Assembly: GCF_024171405.1 (NCBI RefSeq)
Contig: NZ_JALJZT010000002.1
Coordinates: 186,001-250,000, forward strand
Reading direction: 5' to 3'
DNA from: Qipengyuania citrea
GTDB taxonomy: Bacteria; Pseudomonadota; Alphaproteobacteria; Sphingomonadales; Sphingomonadaceae
DNA length: 64,000 bases
In this document: positions 52,306 to 60,616 of the stretch, piece after piece
Layout of the letters: every line of letters begins with the position of its first letter
Numbering within the stretch: the first letter of the stretch is position 1
Made by a program: the position numbers and the translations under genes
The notes under the pieces: generated by a model
Database searches by the model: none
Told to the model about the DNA's origin: nothing
What the model saw: the letters and a program-made list of their open reading frames with translations, nothing else

Positions 52306-52341
52306 CCGCGCCGGGGCAGGAGTGATCCTGCTGGGGCGCGG
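52306..52341 (-). promoter_or_regulatory. rne leader hairpin next to the ribosome binding site
   Basis: In the rne mRNA the outer stem CCGCGCC/GGCGCGG (seven pairs) and the inner stem GCAGGA/TCCTGC (six pairs) are separated by a 3x3 internal loop and capped by a TCAC tetraloop. The 3-prime end of the stem is followed after two bases by GGAG (52303-52300), eight bases ahead of the rne ATG. A structure next to the ribosome site suggests control of translation or self-cleavage by RNase E. Confidence 0.55.
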
Positions 52342-52565
52342 CGTATTCTGTTGGAAAGTCCGCGGCCCTGTCGGGGCGTCGCGGTGTTTGCGAACCGGCC
52401 GTGTCCTGCATATGCGAGGGGCCGGGTATTCGTGACTGCGGGACTGGCCTCGCGCAGGGTCTGCGCTGTCCGGCCCGACGCAGCGGCAAAGGCGGGTGCC
52501 TGTGCTGCCAATGTCGGGGAGTAACGGGCCATGTCCGGCATCAACCTGTATTGCATTGGACCGGA

Positions 52566-52595
52566 ACGATACGAACGCTGCGGTCTGAAAGTTAA
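52566..52595 (-). promoter_or_regulatory. Candidate rne promoter (weak)
   Basis: On the minus strand, TTAACT and TATCGT are separated by 18 bases, four matches each to the sigma-70 -35 and -10 hexamers. If used, the transcript would have a leader of about 260 bases that contains the hairpin at 52306-52341. This is only a motif match. Confidence 0.25.
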
Positions 52596-52731
52596 CGGTT
52601 TTCTTCGATGACCCTCTTCGTCGCGGATTGTTCGCGCCGATCGGAGGCACCGGAAAACCGATATGGTGTCGCTAGCACCGTGGGTTTCACACGGCAACCA
52701 TATTGCGTCATCTGACAACAAGGCCGTAACC

Positions 52732-53604
52732 ATGCATGCCATGTCGATCCGGACGCACATCCTCCTGCTGGTCCTGCTGCCGCTGGCAGTGGTGGCCGCG
52801 CTGGTGGCGACAGCGCAGCGCATTCCCGTGCCCGAGATCGGGCGCGCCTATGTGCTGCGCGTCGACTTGCCCGCGGCGGATGCGCCGGGCGCCTTACCCG
52901 ATGTGGCGGGCCGCGAGGGGTTGCCTCTGGTGGTGATCGATGCCGGTCATGGCGGACACGATCCCGGGGCATCGGGGCAGGGCTACCGCGAAAAGACAGT
53001 CGTCCTTGGCCTCGCCCGCGCGCTACGCGCCGAGCTGGAGAAGGAAGGCAATGTCCGCGTTGCCATGACCCGCGAGGATGATCGCTATCTGGTTCATGCC
53101 GAGCGGGTGGCGATCGCGCGGCGGCTCGATGCCGACCTGTTCCTCTCGATCCATGCCGACAGCGCGGGCGAGGCCGCCGAGGTCACCGGGGCGAGCATCT
53201 ATACGCTGTCGAACCAGGCCTCGAGCGAGGCCGCCGCGCGCTTCGCCGAGCGCGAGAATGCTTCCGACCGGCTCAACGGCGTCGATGTCGGCGGGCGGAG
53301 CGATGTGGTGAACACGATTCTCGTCGAATTGTCGCAGCGGCGCACGCAGGAGCAATCGGACGAATTTGCGCGGTTGATCCGCCGCGAGGGCGGGGATGCG
53401 ATCCGGTTCCATCCGCAGGCACGCCGGTCGGCCGCGCTCAAGGTGCTGCGTGCACCCGATGTGCCCTCGGTCCTGTTCGAAAGCGGGTTCATCACCAACG
53501 AGGCCGATGCGCAGCGGCTCGCCTCGCCCGAAGGCCGCGCGCGTTTTGCCGAGGTGATGGCGCGTGCGATCCGCATCTATTTCGCCCGCCAGCAAGAAAG
53601 CTGA
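52732..53604 (+). CDS. N-acetylmuramoyl-L-alanine amidase (AmiC type)
   Basis: Cleaves the peptide from MurNAc in peptidoglycan during daughter-cell separation. The 290-residue protein has an N-terminal signal/anchor (ILLLVLLPLAVVAALVA). Zinc ligands of the Amidase_3 domain are His in VIDAGHGGHDPGA, a Glu in REKTVVLGLA and His in FLSIHADS; FESGFITNEAD holds the catalytic Glu. It lacks an AMIN domain. AAGG lies eight bases before ATG 52732. It is next to PBP1A, with a 63-base gap between the two genes. Confidence 0.93.
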   Translation: MHAMSIRTHILLLVLLPLAVVAALVATAQRIPVPEIGRAYVLRVDLPAADAPGALPDVAGREGLPLVVIDAGHGGHDPGASGQGYREKTVVLGLARALRAELEKEGNVRVAMTREDDRYLVHAERVAIARRLDADLFLSIHADSAGEAAEVTGASIYTLSNQASSEAAARFAERENASDRLNGVDVGGRSDVVNTILVELSQRRTQEQSDEFARLIRREGGDAIRFHPQARRSAALKVLRAPDVPSVLFESGFITNEADAQRLASPEGRARFAEVMARAIRIYFARQQES

Positions 53605-53667
53605 CGGCGAGGCGCTAATCCTTCTGGCGAATTGCCAAATTGGCGTGCTAGAGGCTCATCCGACACC

Positions 53668-56166
53668 ATGCCCGACCAGCCAGCCCTGCAATATTACCGT
53701 TACCGCATCAGCCGCGATCCCAAGCGGCTGATCGCGTGGTTCGACGACAATTGGTCGCGCAACCGCAAGCTGCGGCTCGCGAGCTATGTCACCGGTTTCG
53801 CAGTGGTGATGATCGTGCTCGCCTGGGCGACGCTCGGACGCAACCTGCCCGATGCCGAATCGCTGCTCGAATACGAGACCCCGCTGCCCAGCGTGGTGCG
53901 CGGGATCGATGGCGAGATCGTCAATACCTATGCCCGCGAACGCCGCGTGCAGCTGCAATATGTGGATTTTCCCGAGCAGCTCGTCGAAGCCTTCCTCTCG
54001 GCCGAGGACAAGACCTTCTTCAGCCATGGCGGCGTCGACGTTACCGGCACGGCCAATGCGGTGATCGATTACGCAACCAAGTTCAGTTCGGGCGAACGCG
54101 CGGTCGGCGGCTCGACCATCACCCAGCAAGTCGCCAAGAACCTGCTGCTGGGCGATGAATATTCGGTCACGCGCAAGCTCAAGGAAATGATCCTCGCCAC
54201 GCGCATCGAAAGCGTGCTGACCAAGGAGGAAATCCTCGAGCTCTATCTCAACGAGATCCCACTGGGTCGGCGCAGCTTTGGCGTGCAGGCGGCGTCGCGC
54301 GCCTATTTCGACAGGGATGTCGGCGATCTCGAGCTGCACCAGATCGCATTTCTCGCGATCCTGCCCAAGGCGCCCGAACGCTATGGCCGCGAGCGCTATC
54401 ACGACCTTGCCATCGCGCGGCGCAATTTCGTGCTCGACCAGATGGTCGCTAACGACTTCATCACTGCGAGCGCTGGCGAAGCAGCCAAGCGGATGGATCT
54501 AGGACTGGTCGAGCAGCGCGGCACGCGCTCGGCCGATGCGGGCTATTTCCTCGAGGAAGTGCGCCGCCAGCTGATCGACCGCTTCGGCGAAACCGCCGAT
54601 GACGGGCGCAACAGCGTCTATTCGGGCGGGCTGTGGGTGCGCACCTCGCTCGACCTCGAACTCCAGGAGGCGGCGCGCGATGCGCTGCGCGCGCAGCTTA
54701 TCAGCTATCACGGCAATCGCGGCTTTACCGGGCCGATCGCCACGCTCAATCCGGACAATGGCGATCTCACCGCGCAGCTCGCTTCCTCCAACATCGGGAT
54801 CAACTACCGCGACTGGCGCGTGGGCGTGGTCACCGCGCCGGGCCGGATCGGCTTCAGCGATGGCGAGGAATTCGCGCTGTCGGGCGGCCCATCGTCGCTC
54901 AAGCCCGGCGATGTCGTGGCGGCGGCGCGTTCGGGCGCAGGCTATGCCATTCGCGGCGTACCCGAAGTGTCGGGTGCCTTCCTCGCCGAAGCGCCGCAGA
55001 CGGGCCGCATCCTCGCCATGCAGGGCGGGTTCGACAGCCGCCTGGGCAGTTTCAATCGCGCCACGCAGGCCCTGCGCCAGCCGGGCTCGACAATCAAACC
55101 GTTCGTCTATGCCGCCGCGCTCGACCAGGGGATGACCCCCGCGACGCAGGTTCCCGACCAGACCTTCTGCGTGTGGCAGGGTGCCAATCTGGGCGAGAAA
55201 TGTTTCCGTAATTTCGGTGGCGGCGGGGGCGGGATCCACACGCTGCGCTGGGGGCTCGAACAGAGCCGCAATCTGATGACCGTCCATATCGCCGACGATA
55301 CCGGGATGGACAATGTCATCCAGACCATCGACCGGCTGGGCATCGGGTCCTACGAACCATATTATTCCTTCGCTCTGGGGGCAGGCGACACCACCGTGGC
55401 ACGGATGGTCAACGGCTATGCCGCACTCGCCAATTGGGGCCGCCAGAATGCCGGATCGGTGATCGATTACGTGCAGGACCGCGATGGCAAGGTCATCTTC
55501 CGCACCGACACGCGCGATTGTACCGGCTGCAACCTCGAAGAATGGGACGGCCAGCCGATGCCGCGCTTCGACGTGTCGGGCAAGCAGGTGCTCGACCCGC
55601 GCACCGCGTTCCAGATGGTCCATATGCTGCAGGGCGTGGTCACCCGCGGTACCGCGGTCCGGCTGCGCAGCCTCGACCTGCCGCTGTTCGGCAAGACCGG
55701 CACCACCAACGGCCCGACCAATGCCTGGTTCGTCGGCGGCTCGCCCGAAATCATCGCCGGCATGTATGTCGGCTTCGACCAGCCGCGCAATCTTGGCGGC
55801 TGGGTGCAGGGCGGTAATACCGCGGCGACAATCATGAAGCGCTTCATCGAAGCGACCAAGGATCGCTGGACGGCGGAGGACTTCGTCGCCCCGCCGGGAG
55901 TCCGGATGGTCAAGATCGACCGGCGCAGCGGCAAGCGCGTGTTCGAGGGAACGCCGTCGGACGAACCCACCGCGACGATCATCTGGGAAGCCTTCAAGCC
56001 CGACACCGAACCGCCGCGCGCGACGCGCAGTGACGCCATCGCCGCCAAGCGCAACGAGATCCTCGAACTGATCCGCCGCGGCCGCCTCGAGGCACAGCAG
56101 GCGGCGGCGAACGATCGCGGCGACCAGCCCAACGACTTCGTCGAGGACCAGGGCGGAATCTACTGA
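53668..56166 (+). CDS. mrcA: Penicillin-binding protein 1A
   Basis: Bifunctional peptidoglycan synthase of 832 residues. A transmembrane helix at about 38-57 follows a cytoplasmic tail. The glycosyltransferase domain has the catalytic Glu113 in SAEDKTFFSHGG and GGSTITQQVAKNLLL. An OB-like insertion follows. The transpeptidase has Ser474 in PGSTIKPF (SxxK), Ser533 in QSRN (SxN) and Lys676 in GKTGTT. Length and order fit class A PBP1A. ATG 53668 (MPDQPALQYY) is preferred over an upstream start at 53632. Downstream of the murein amidase on the same strand. Confidence 0.96.
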   Translation: MPDQPALQYYRYRISRDPKRLIAWFDDNWSRNRKLRLASYVTGFAVVMIVLAWATLGRNLPDAESLLEYETPLPSVVRGIDGEIVNTYARERRVQLQYVDFPEQLVEAFLSAEDKTFFSHGGVDVTGTANAVIDYATKFSSGERAVGGSTITQQVAKNLLLGDEYSVTRKLKEMILATRIESVLTKEEILELYLNEIPLGRRSFGVQAASRAYFDRDVGDLELHQIAFLAILPKAPERYGRERYHDLAIARRNFVLDQMVANDFITASAGEAAKRMDLGLVEQRGTRSADAGYFLEEVRRQLIDRFGETADDGRNSVYSGGLWVRTSLDLELQEAARDALRAQLISYHGNRGFTGPIATLNPDNGDLTAQLASSNIGINYRDWRVGVVTAPGRIGFSDGEEFALSGGPSSLKPGDVVAAARSGAGYAIRGVPEVSGAFLAEAPQTGRILAMQGGFDSRLGSFNRATQALRQPGSTIKPFVYAAALDQGMTPATQVPDQTFCVWQGANLGEKCFRNFGGGGGGIHTLRWGLEQSRNLMTVHIADDTGMDNVIQTIDRLGIGSYEPYYSFALGAGDTTVARMVNGYAALANWGRQNAGSVIDYVQDRDGKVIFRTDTRDCTGCNLEEWDGQPMPRFDVSGKQVLDPRTAFQMVHMLQGVVTRGTAVRLRSLDLPLFGKTGTTNGPTNAWFVGGSPEIIAGMYVGFDQPRNLGGWVQGGNTAATIMKRFIEATKDRWTAEDFVAPPGVRMVKIDRRSGKRVFEGTPSDEPTATIIWEAFKPDTEPPRATRSDAIAAKRNEILELIRRGRLEAQQAAANDRGDQPNDFVEDQGGIY

Positions 56167-56197
56167 TCGCGGCTTGGCAGCGGCGGCGGTGCGGTTC

Positions 56198-56755
56198 ATG
56201 ATGCGGCGCATGAAGACGCTCCACACCCTGTTCGCCGCCGCTGCGCTCGGCCTGACTGCAACACCGGTCCTTGCAGCGCTCGACCGGGGTGCGCAGGCGC
56301 CGGGGTTCACGGCGCAGGGTGCGCTCGCGGGCAAACCGATCCGCGTCGATTTGCGTACGTCGCTCAAGCAGGGCCCGGTGGTGCTCTATTTCTTCCCCGC
56401 GGCCTTTACCTCGGGGTGCAATCTCGAGGCGCAGGCCTTTGCCGCCGCTATCGACGAGTTCCGCGCGGCCGGGGCCACGGTCATCGGCATGACCGGCGGC
56501 AATACCGATCAGCTGCGCGAGTTTTCCGCCAAGCATTGTGCGGGCGAGTTTCCCGTCGCTGCGGCGACGCCCGAGCTGATCGCGCAATATGACGTCTCGC
56601 TCGGCGCAAAGGGCGGCGCCCGTGCCGGGTGGAGCGACCGCACGACCTATGTGATCGATACCGATGGAACGATCGCCTTCGTCTATTCGGATCTGAAGCC
56701 GAATGAACATATCGCGCGCAGCCTGGCCGCGGTGCGCTCGCTGAAGCGCAAGTAA
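56198..56755 (+). CDS. Exported peroxiredoxin-like protein (Bcp/PrxQ type)
   Basis: 185 residues from ATG 56198 (ATG 56201 and 56210 also fit). A signal peptide MMRRMKTLHTLFAAAALGLT ending near VLAALD directs it to the periplasm. The AhpC-TSA fold has the peroxidatic Cys74 in FTSGCNLEAQAF and a second Cys114 in SAKHCAGEFPV as possible resolver. Most PrxQ proteins are cytosolic, so the signal peptide is a notable feature. It should reduce peroxides in the cell envelope. No reductase partner is adjacent. Confidence 0.87.
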   Translation: MMRRMKTLHTLFAAAALGLTATPVLAALDRGAQAPGFTAQGALAGKPIRVDLRTSLKQGPVVLYFFPAAFTSGCNLEAQAFAAAIDEFRAAGATVIGMTGGNTDQLREFSAKHCAGEFPVAAATPELIAQYDVSLGAKGGARAGWSDRTTYVIDTDGTIAFVYSDLKPNEHIARSLAAVRSLKRK

Positions 56756-56832
56756 CCACGCCGCAGCACCTTTCCCGCGCCGCGCGTCTGCGCTAGGCGG
56801 CGCGCCCGCACACCTTTTCTCAGGAGAGTTCC

Positions 56833-57960
56833 ATGCGTGCCGAAGGGCAGGCCCATATCGAACGGATCGAAGCCGCACTGGCGCTGGTCCGCCAGTCGCT
56901 CGACTGGGACCGCGCGCTGCGCCGGCTCGAGGAACTCGACGCGCGCGTACAGGACCCCACCCTGTGGGACGATCCCAAGCAGGCGCAGGCGATCACGCAG
57001 GAGCAGAAGCGGCTCGAAACCGCGATCAACACCGTGCGCGAAATCGAAAGTGAGATGCGCGACGCGGTCGAATTCGTCGACATGGGCGAGGCCGAAGGCG
57101 ATGCCGAGGTCGAGCGCGAGGGACTGGACACGCTGTCCCGGTTGGCCGAGCGCGCCGATCGCGACAAGGTGCAGGCGCTGCTCTCGGGCGAGGCGGATGG
57201 CGCCGATACCTATCTGCAGATCAATGCCGGTGCCGGCGGGACCGAGAGTCAGGACTGGGCCGAGATGCTGCTGCGCATGTATGCGCGCTGGGCCGAACGG
57301 CGCGGGTTCAAGGTCGAGACGGTCGAATATGCCGCGGGCGACCAGGCCGGGATCAAGAGCGCGACGCTGCTGATCAAGGGCGAGAACGCCTATGGCTATG
57401 CCAAGACCGAGAGCGGCGTCCATCGGTTGGTACGTATAAGCCCTTATGACAGCTCGGCGCGACGTCACACCAGCTTCAGCTCGGTCTGGGTCTATCCGGT
57501 GATCGACGACGATATCGACATCGAGATCAACCCGTCCGATCTCAAGATCGACACCTACCGGGCATCGGGTGCGGGCGGGCAGCACGTCAACACGACCGAT
57601 TCCGCGGTCCGGATCACCCACCAGCCGACCGGTATCGTGGTGGCGAGCCAGAACGACCGCAGCCAGCACAAGAACCGCGCAACCGCGATGAACATGCTCA
57701 AGGCGCGTCTGTTCGAACGCGAGATGGCCGAACGCGAGGCCGCCGCTTCGGGCGAATATCAGGAAAAGAGCGAGATCGGGTGGGGCCACCAGATCCGCTC
57801 CTATGTCCTCCAGCCGTACCAGATGGTGAAGGATTTGCGTACCGGCGTGCAGTCGCCTACGCCTGACGACGTGCTCGACGGCGCGCTGGACCCGTTCATT
57901 TCCGCCGCGCTGGCCCAGCGCGTGACCGGCGAAACGGTCGAGGTGGAGGATACCGAATAG
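56833..57960 (+). CDS. prfB: Peptide chain release factor 2
   Basis: Recognises UGA and UAA stop codons and releases the chain. The 375-residue reading frame is complete from ATG 56833 without the +1 programmed frameshift of many bacteria. The peptidyl-transferase motif GGQ is at 248-250 (GAGGQHVN). The stop-codon recognition tripeptide, SPF in Escherichia coli, reads SPY at 203-205 ([14 protein letters not shown]). Coiled-coil N-terminal domain 1 is normal. Ends two bases before the next gene. Confidence 0.96.
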   Translation: MRAEGQAHIERIEAALALVRQSLDWDRALRRLEELDARVQDPTLWDDPKQAQAITQEQKRLETAINTVREIESEMRDAVEFVDMGEAEGDAEVEREGLDTLSRLAERADRDKVQALLSGEADGADTYLQINAGAGGTESQDWAEMLLRMYARWAERRGFKVETVEYAAGDQAGIKSATLLIKGENAYGYAKTESGVHRLVRISPYDSSARRHTSFSSVWVYPVIDDDIDIEINPSDLKIDTYRASGAGGQHVNTTDSAVRITHQPTGIVVASQNDRSQHKNRATAMNMLKARLFEREMAEREAAASGEYQEKSEIGWGHQIRSYVLQPYQMVKDLRTGVQSPTPDDVLDGALDPFISAALAQRVTGETVEVEDTE

Positions 57961-57961
57961 G

Positions 57962-58996
57962 ATGCGCAAACAGCTTGCCCTGGCCAGTCTCGCGGTACTG
58001 GCCGCGGCAACTGCAACTCCGGCCCGCGCCGATGTCGTCATCGGCCCGCGCGTGTCCTATTATTTCGACAACTCGAACCTGCGCACATCGGGCATCGATC
58101 CCGGGCTGGACGAAGGCGATGCGCTCGACCCGGCGGATATCGCGGTGCTGCGCACCGCTTTCGGCGTCGAACCGCAGCTGACCACGGTGAGCGAGGGCGA
58201 AGGCGTCCTGTCCGACCAGGTAGGCTATCCGATGATCGGCGCGATGGTCAATTTCGGCGACGATCGCGACCGGTTCACGCTTACCGCCATGTATGGCAGC
58301 GGCGAGGGCGATGCCGCGCTGTCGGCGACTGTGTCGCGTACGCTGGCGCTGGGGGCCACCGAATTCATCGACCTCGTCAATTTCGATGCCGACACGGTCA
58401 GCAGCACCGACCGCATCGATATCGAACTGACCTGGCAGCGCCGGCAGAGCGAAAGTTTCGCGCTGCTCGGCGGTATTCGCTACGAGCGGCTCGATACTGC
58501 CTTCGTCGGCGACCTGCGGATCGTGCAAAGCGTCGCGATCCCCACGGTCATCGCGCTGTCGCGTGCTGCGATCGAGGGCGATCCGGCACCGCCGGTCATT
58601 CCTTCGGTCCCGCCGCTGATCGCCGGCGTGCGGCAGGACGGCACTATCCAGACCTTCAGCGCGCGCGGCGGCGCGACCGCCTTCGTGCCGTTCGGCGACA
58701 ATGCGGTCGCCTTCTTCAACGGCATGCTGCAGGCCAGCTATCGTCCCGATTACGATGTGCTGACCGTCATCGAAGACCCCTCGGGACTGTTCAGCGACAG
58801 CATCGCCGGGCGCGAGGAGGGCGAGTTCAGCATCGGACCCGATTTCGCAGTCGGCGCACAGTTCATCCTGTCGGAGAACCTCGCGCTCGACCTGCGCTAT
58901 CGCGCGGTGCTGTTCTTCCCGCTGACCGGGGTGCAGGATTTCAGCGATGCGCGGGTCAGCCACGGGGTCAATCTCGGATTGTCGCTGCGGCTCTGA
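57962..58996 (+). CDS. Putative outer-membrane beta-barrel protein
   Basis: 344 residues with signal peptide MRKQLALASLAVLAAATATP (cut near ARADVV). The rest has alternating strands with aromatic residues and ends NLGLSLRL, so a barrel is likely, though the terminal residue is Leu rather than Phe. Loop regions are rich in Asp and Gly. I recognise no family. It follows prfB by one base and is upstream of the caspase-like gene by 17 bases, so prfB, this gene and the next two may be one transcript. Confidence 0.75.
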   Translation: MRKQLALASLAVLAAATATPARADVVIGPRVSYYFDNSNLRTSGIDPGLDEGDALDPADIAVLRTAFGVEPQLTTVSEGEGVLSDQVGYPMIGAMVNFGDDRDRFTLTAMYGSGEGDAALSATVSRTLALGATEFIDLVNFDADTVSSTDRIDIELTWQRRQSESFALLGGIRYERLDTAFVGDLRIVQSVAIPTVIALSRAAIEGDPAPPVIPSVPPLIAGVRQDGTIQTFSARGGATAFVPFGDNAVAFFNGMLQASYRPDYDVLTVIEDPSGLFSDSIAGREEGEFSIGPDFAVGAQFILSENLALDLRYRAVLFFPLTGVQDFSDARVSHGVNLGLSLRL

Positions 58997-59013
58997 TCCG
59001 ATACCTTCGGGCC

Positions 59014-59844
59014 ATGTCTATGGGTCGTATTCTCCTGCCCTTGCTGGGACTTCTGGCGGCGCTTGCGCCAACTGCGCTGCATGCCGAGATCAAGGCACTG
59101 GTGGTCGCTTCGGATTATTCGTCGGCACGCATGGCGGGTTTGCAGCTGGCCAATCCGGTCGTCGACGCGCGCATGATCGAGGCGGCGCTCAAACGCAGCG
59201 CCGTGGCCGAAGTCGCTCTGGTCGAGGAACCCGACGCGCGGGAATGGGACGAAGCTTTCGACCTGTTCGCCAATTCGCTCAACGGCGACGATGTCGCGCT
59301 GATGTATTTCGCCGGCCATGGCTTCCAGATAGATGGAGCCAATTATTTCCTCGCTTCGGATGGCTATTCGCTGATCGGGCTCGATCCCATCCTCCAGCGT
59401 CTGACCAAGCAGGCGCGCGGGGTAGTGTTCGTGGTCGATGCCTGCCGCAACAATCCGGTCAGCGAGGCGGTGGACGATGCCGCGTTCCAGGTGATCGAGG
59501 TCGAGGGCGGGCAGCGCGGGCTGGCGCGGGTCACGCTCGACGATATCGTCTATGCCGACAAGGGACTGGCACAGGTCGGCAATCTGCGCGGGCTGTCGGC
59601 GCTGGTGTTCTTCTCTACCGAGCCGGGCAATACCGCCGAAGATGGCGCCACGCCGGGCAAGGGCAGCCCCTTCGCCAAGGAATTCGCCCGCCAGCTGCCG
59701 CGGCGCCAGTCGCTCGACGAGCTGGTCCGCAAGACCGCGGTGGCAGTGAACGAGCGCACCGAAGGCCGGCAATCGCCCTGGCGGCAGGGCGATCTGGCGT
59801 TCGACGTGTTCATCGGCGGCATGCGGGCATTGCCCATCCCCTGA
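59014..59844 (+). CDS. Secreted caspase-family (C14) peptidase
   Basis: 276 residues. A signal peptide (MSMGRILLPLLGLLAALAPT, cut near LHA) precedes the caspase fold: His102 in MYFAGHGFQIDG and Cys144 in VDACRNNP form the catalytic dyad, and FFSTEPGNTAEDG and GKGSPFAKEFARQL follow as in bacterial orthocaspases. There is no visible effector or WD40/TPR domain. The fold predicts cleavage after basic or acidic residues, which cannot be decided here. It is flanked by two other exported proteins. Confidence 0.88.
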   Translation: MSMGRILLPLLGLLAALAPTALHAEIKALVVASDYSSARMAGLQLANPVVDARMIEAALKRSAVAEVALVEEPDAREWDEAFDLFANSLNGDDVALMYFAGHGFQIDGANYFLASDGYSLIGLDPILQRLTKQARGVVFVVDACRNNPVSEAVDDAAFQVIEVEGGQRGLARVTLDDIVYADKGLAQVGNLRGLSALVFFSTEPGNTAEDGATPGKGSPFAKEFARQLPRRQSLDELVRKTAVAVNERTEGRQSPWRQGDLAFDVFIGGMRALPIP

Positions 59845-59864
59845 CGGAACGGCATAGGCGCTGC

Positions 59865-60611
59865 ATGACACGGATTGCTGCCATCGCCCTGCTCGGGCTT
59901 GCGCTGGGTGCCTGCGACGCGCCGACCGAACCGGGTGCGCGTTTCCCCGCCCCCGACCGCCCGGTATCCGAAATCGGCTCGAACCAGTTTTCCACCGAAG
60001 ACCAGCGCGACAGCCGCGGCGAGGCGCAGACGGTGATGGACCTCGCGGAGATCGAACCTGGGATGACCGTTGCCGATATCGGCGCGGGCAATGGCTATTA
60101 CACCGTCCGCCTGGCGGAACGCGTGGGCGAGGGCGGGCGCGTGCTCGCACAGGATATCGATCGCGATGCGCTCAGCCGGCTTGGCCAGCGGATCGAGCGC
60201 CAGCGGCTCGAAAACGTCTCGATCCGGCTTGGCGAAACCGGCGATCCCAAATTGCCGGACAATAGCTTCGACCGCATCTTCATGGTCCATATGTACCACG
60301 AGATCGAAAGCCCGTATGAATTCCTCTGGCGGATGTGGCCCGCGCTGGACAAGGGCGGCCAGGTGGTCGTCGTCGATATCGACCGGCCGACCGACCAGCA
60401 CGGGATCGACCCGCTGCTGCTGAGCTGCGAATTCGAAGCGGTCGGTTACGAACTGGTGGCGTTCAAGGACGCGCCCGAACTGGCCGGGTACTATGCACAG
60501 TTCAAGGCAGCCGCTACGAGGCCCGCTCCCGGAGAGATAGAGCGCTGCCGCGGCGACCGTGCCGCGATGGACGCTGGGGCCTCGCACCCCGCCAAAAAAG
60601 AGAAAGCGTAG
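59865..60611 (+). CDS. Putative lipoprotein with SAM-dependent methyltransferase domain
   Basis: 248 residues from ATG 59865. The N-terminus MTRIAAIALLGLALGAC has a lipobox with Cys17, followed by a linker and then a class I methyltransferase fold: VADIGAGNGYYTVRLAE (SAM motif I), VLAQDIDRDAL (motif II acid) and FDRIFMVHMYHEIESPYEF. C-terminal VVVDIDRPTDQHG matches the family. An exported or membrane-anchored SAM enzyme is unusual, since SAM is cytosolic. Proteins with this layout occur in other proteobacteria. It follows the caspase gene by 20 bases. Confidence 0.78.
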   Translation: MTRIAAIALLGLALGACDAPTEPGARFPAPDRPVSEIGSNQFSTEDQRDSRGEAQTVMDLAEIEPGMTVADIGAGNGYYTVRLAERVGEGGRVLAQDIDRDALSRLGQRIERQRLENVSIRLGETGDPKLPDNSFDRIFMVHMYHEIESPYEFLWRMWPALDKGGQVVVVDIDRPTDQHGIDPLLLSCEFEAVGYELVAFKDAPELAGYYAQFKAAATRPAPGEIERCRGDRAAMDAGASHPAKKEKA

Positions 60612-60616
60612 AATAT

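Larger units (their letters stand above)
52292..52731. other. Long divergent intergenic region (rne leader / amidase promoter)
   Basis: 440 bases without a gene. The rne side holds the leader hairpin at 52306-52341 and possibly a promoter near 52566-52595, and the amidase side a short leader with AAGG ahead of the ATG at 52732. The length fits a long 5-prime untranslated region of rne, which in enterobacteria is the target for autoregulation. Small ORFs here lack good ribosome sites and I do not call them. Confidence 0.6.

Noticed and set aside
56833..56920. Programmed frameshift in prfB
   Set aside because: I looked for the CTTTGAC-type slip site in the first 30 codons and did not find it; the frame is continuous.
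58947..59864. In-frame upstream extension of the lipoprotein methyltransferase through the caspase gene
   Set aside because: The extension is out of frame with the caspase gene and lacks homologous content; the ATG at 59865 starts a good lipoprotein signal.
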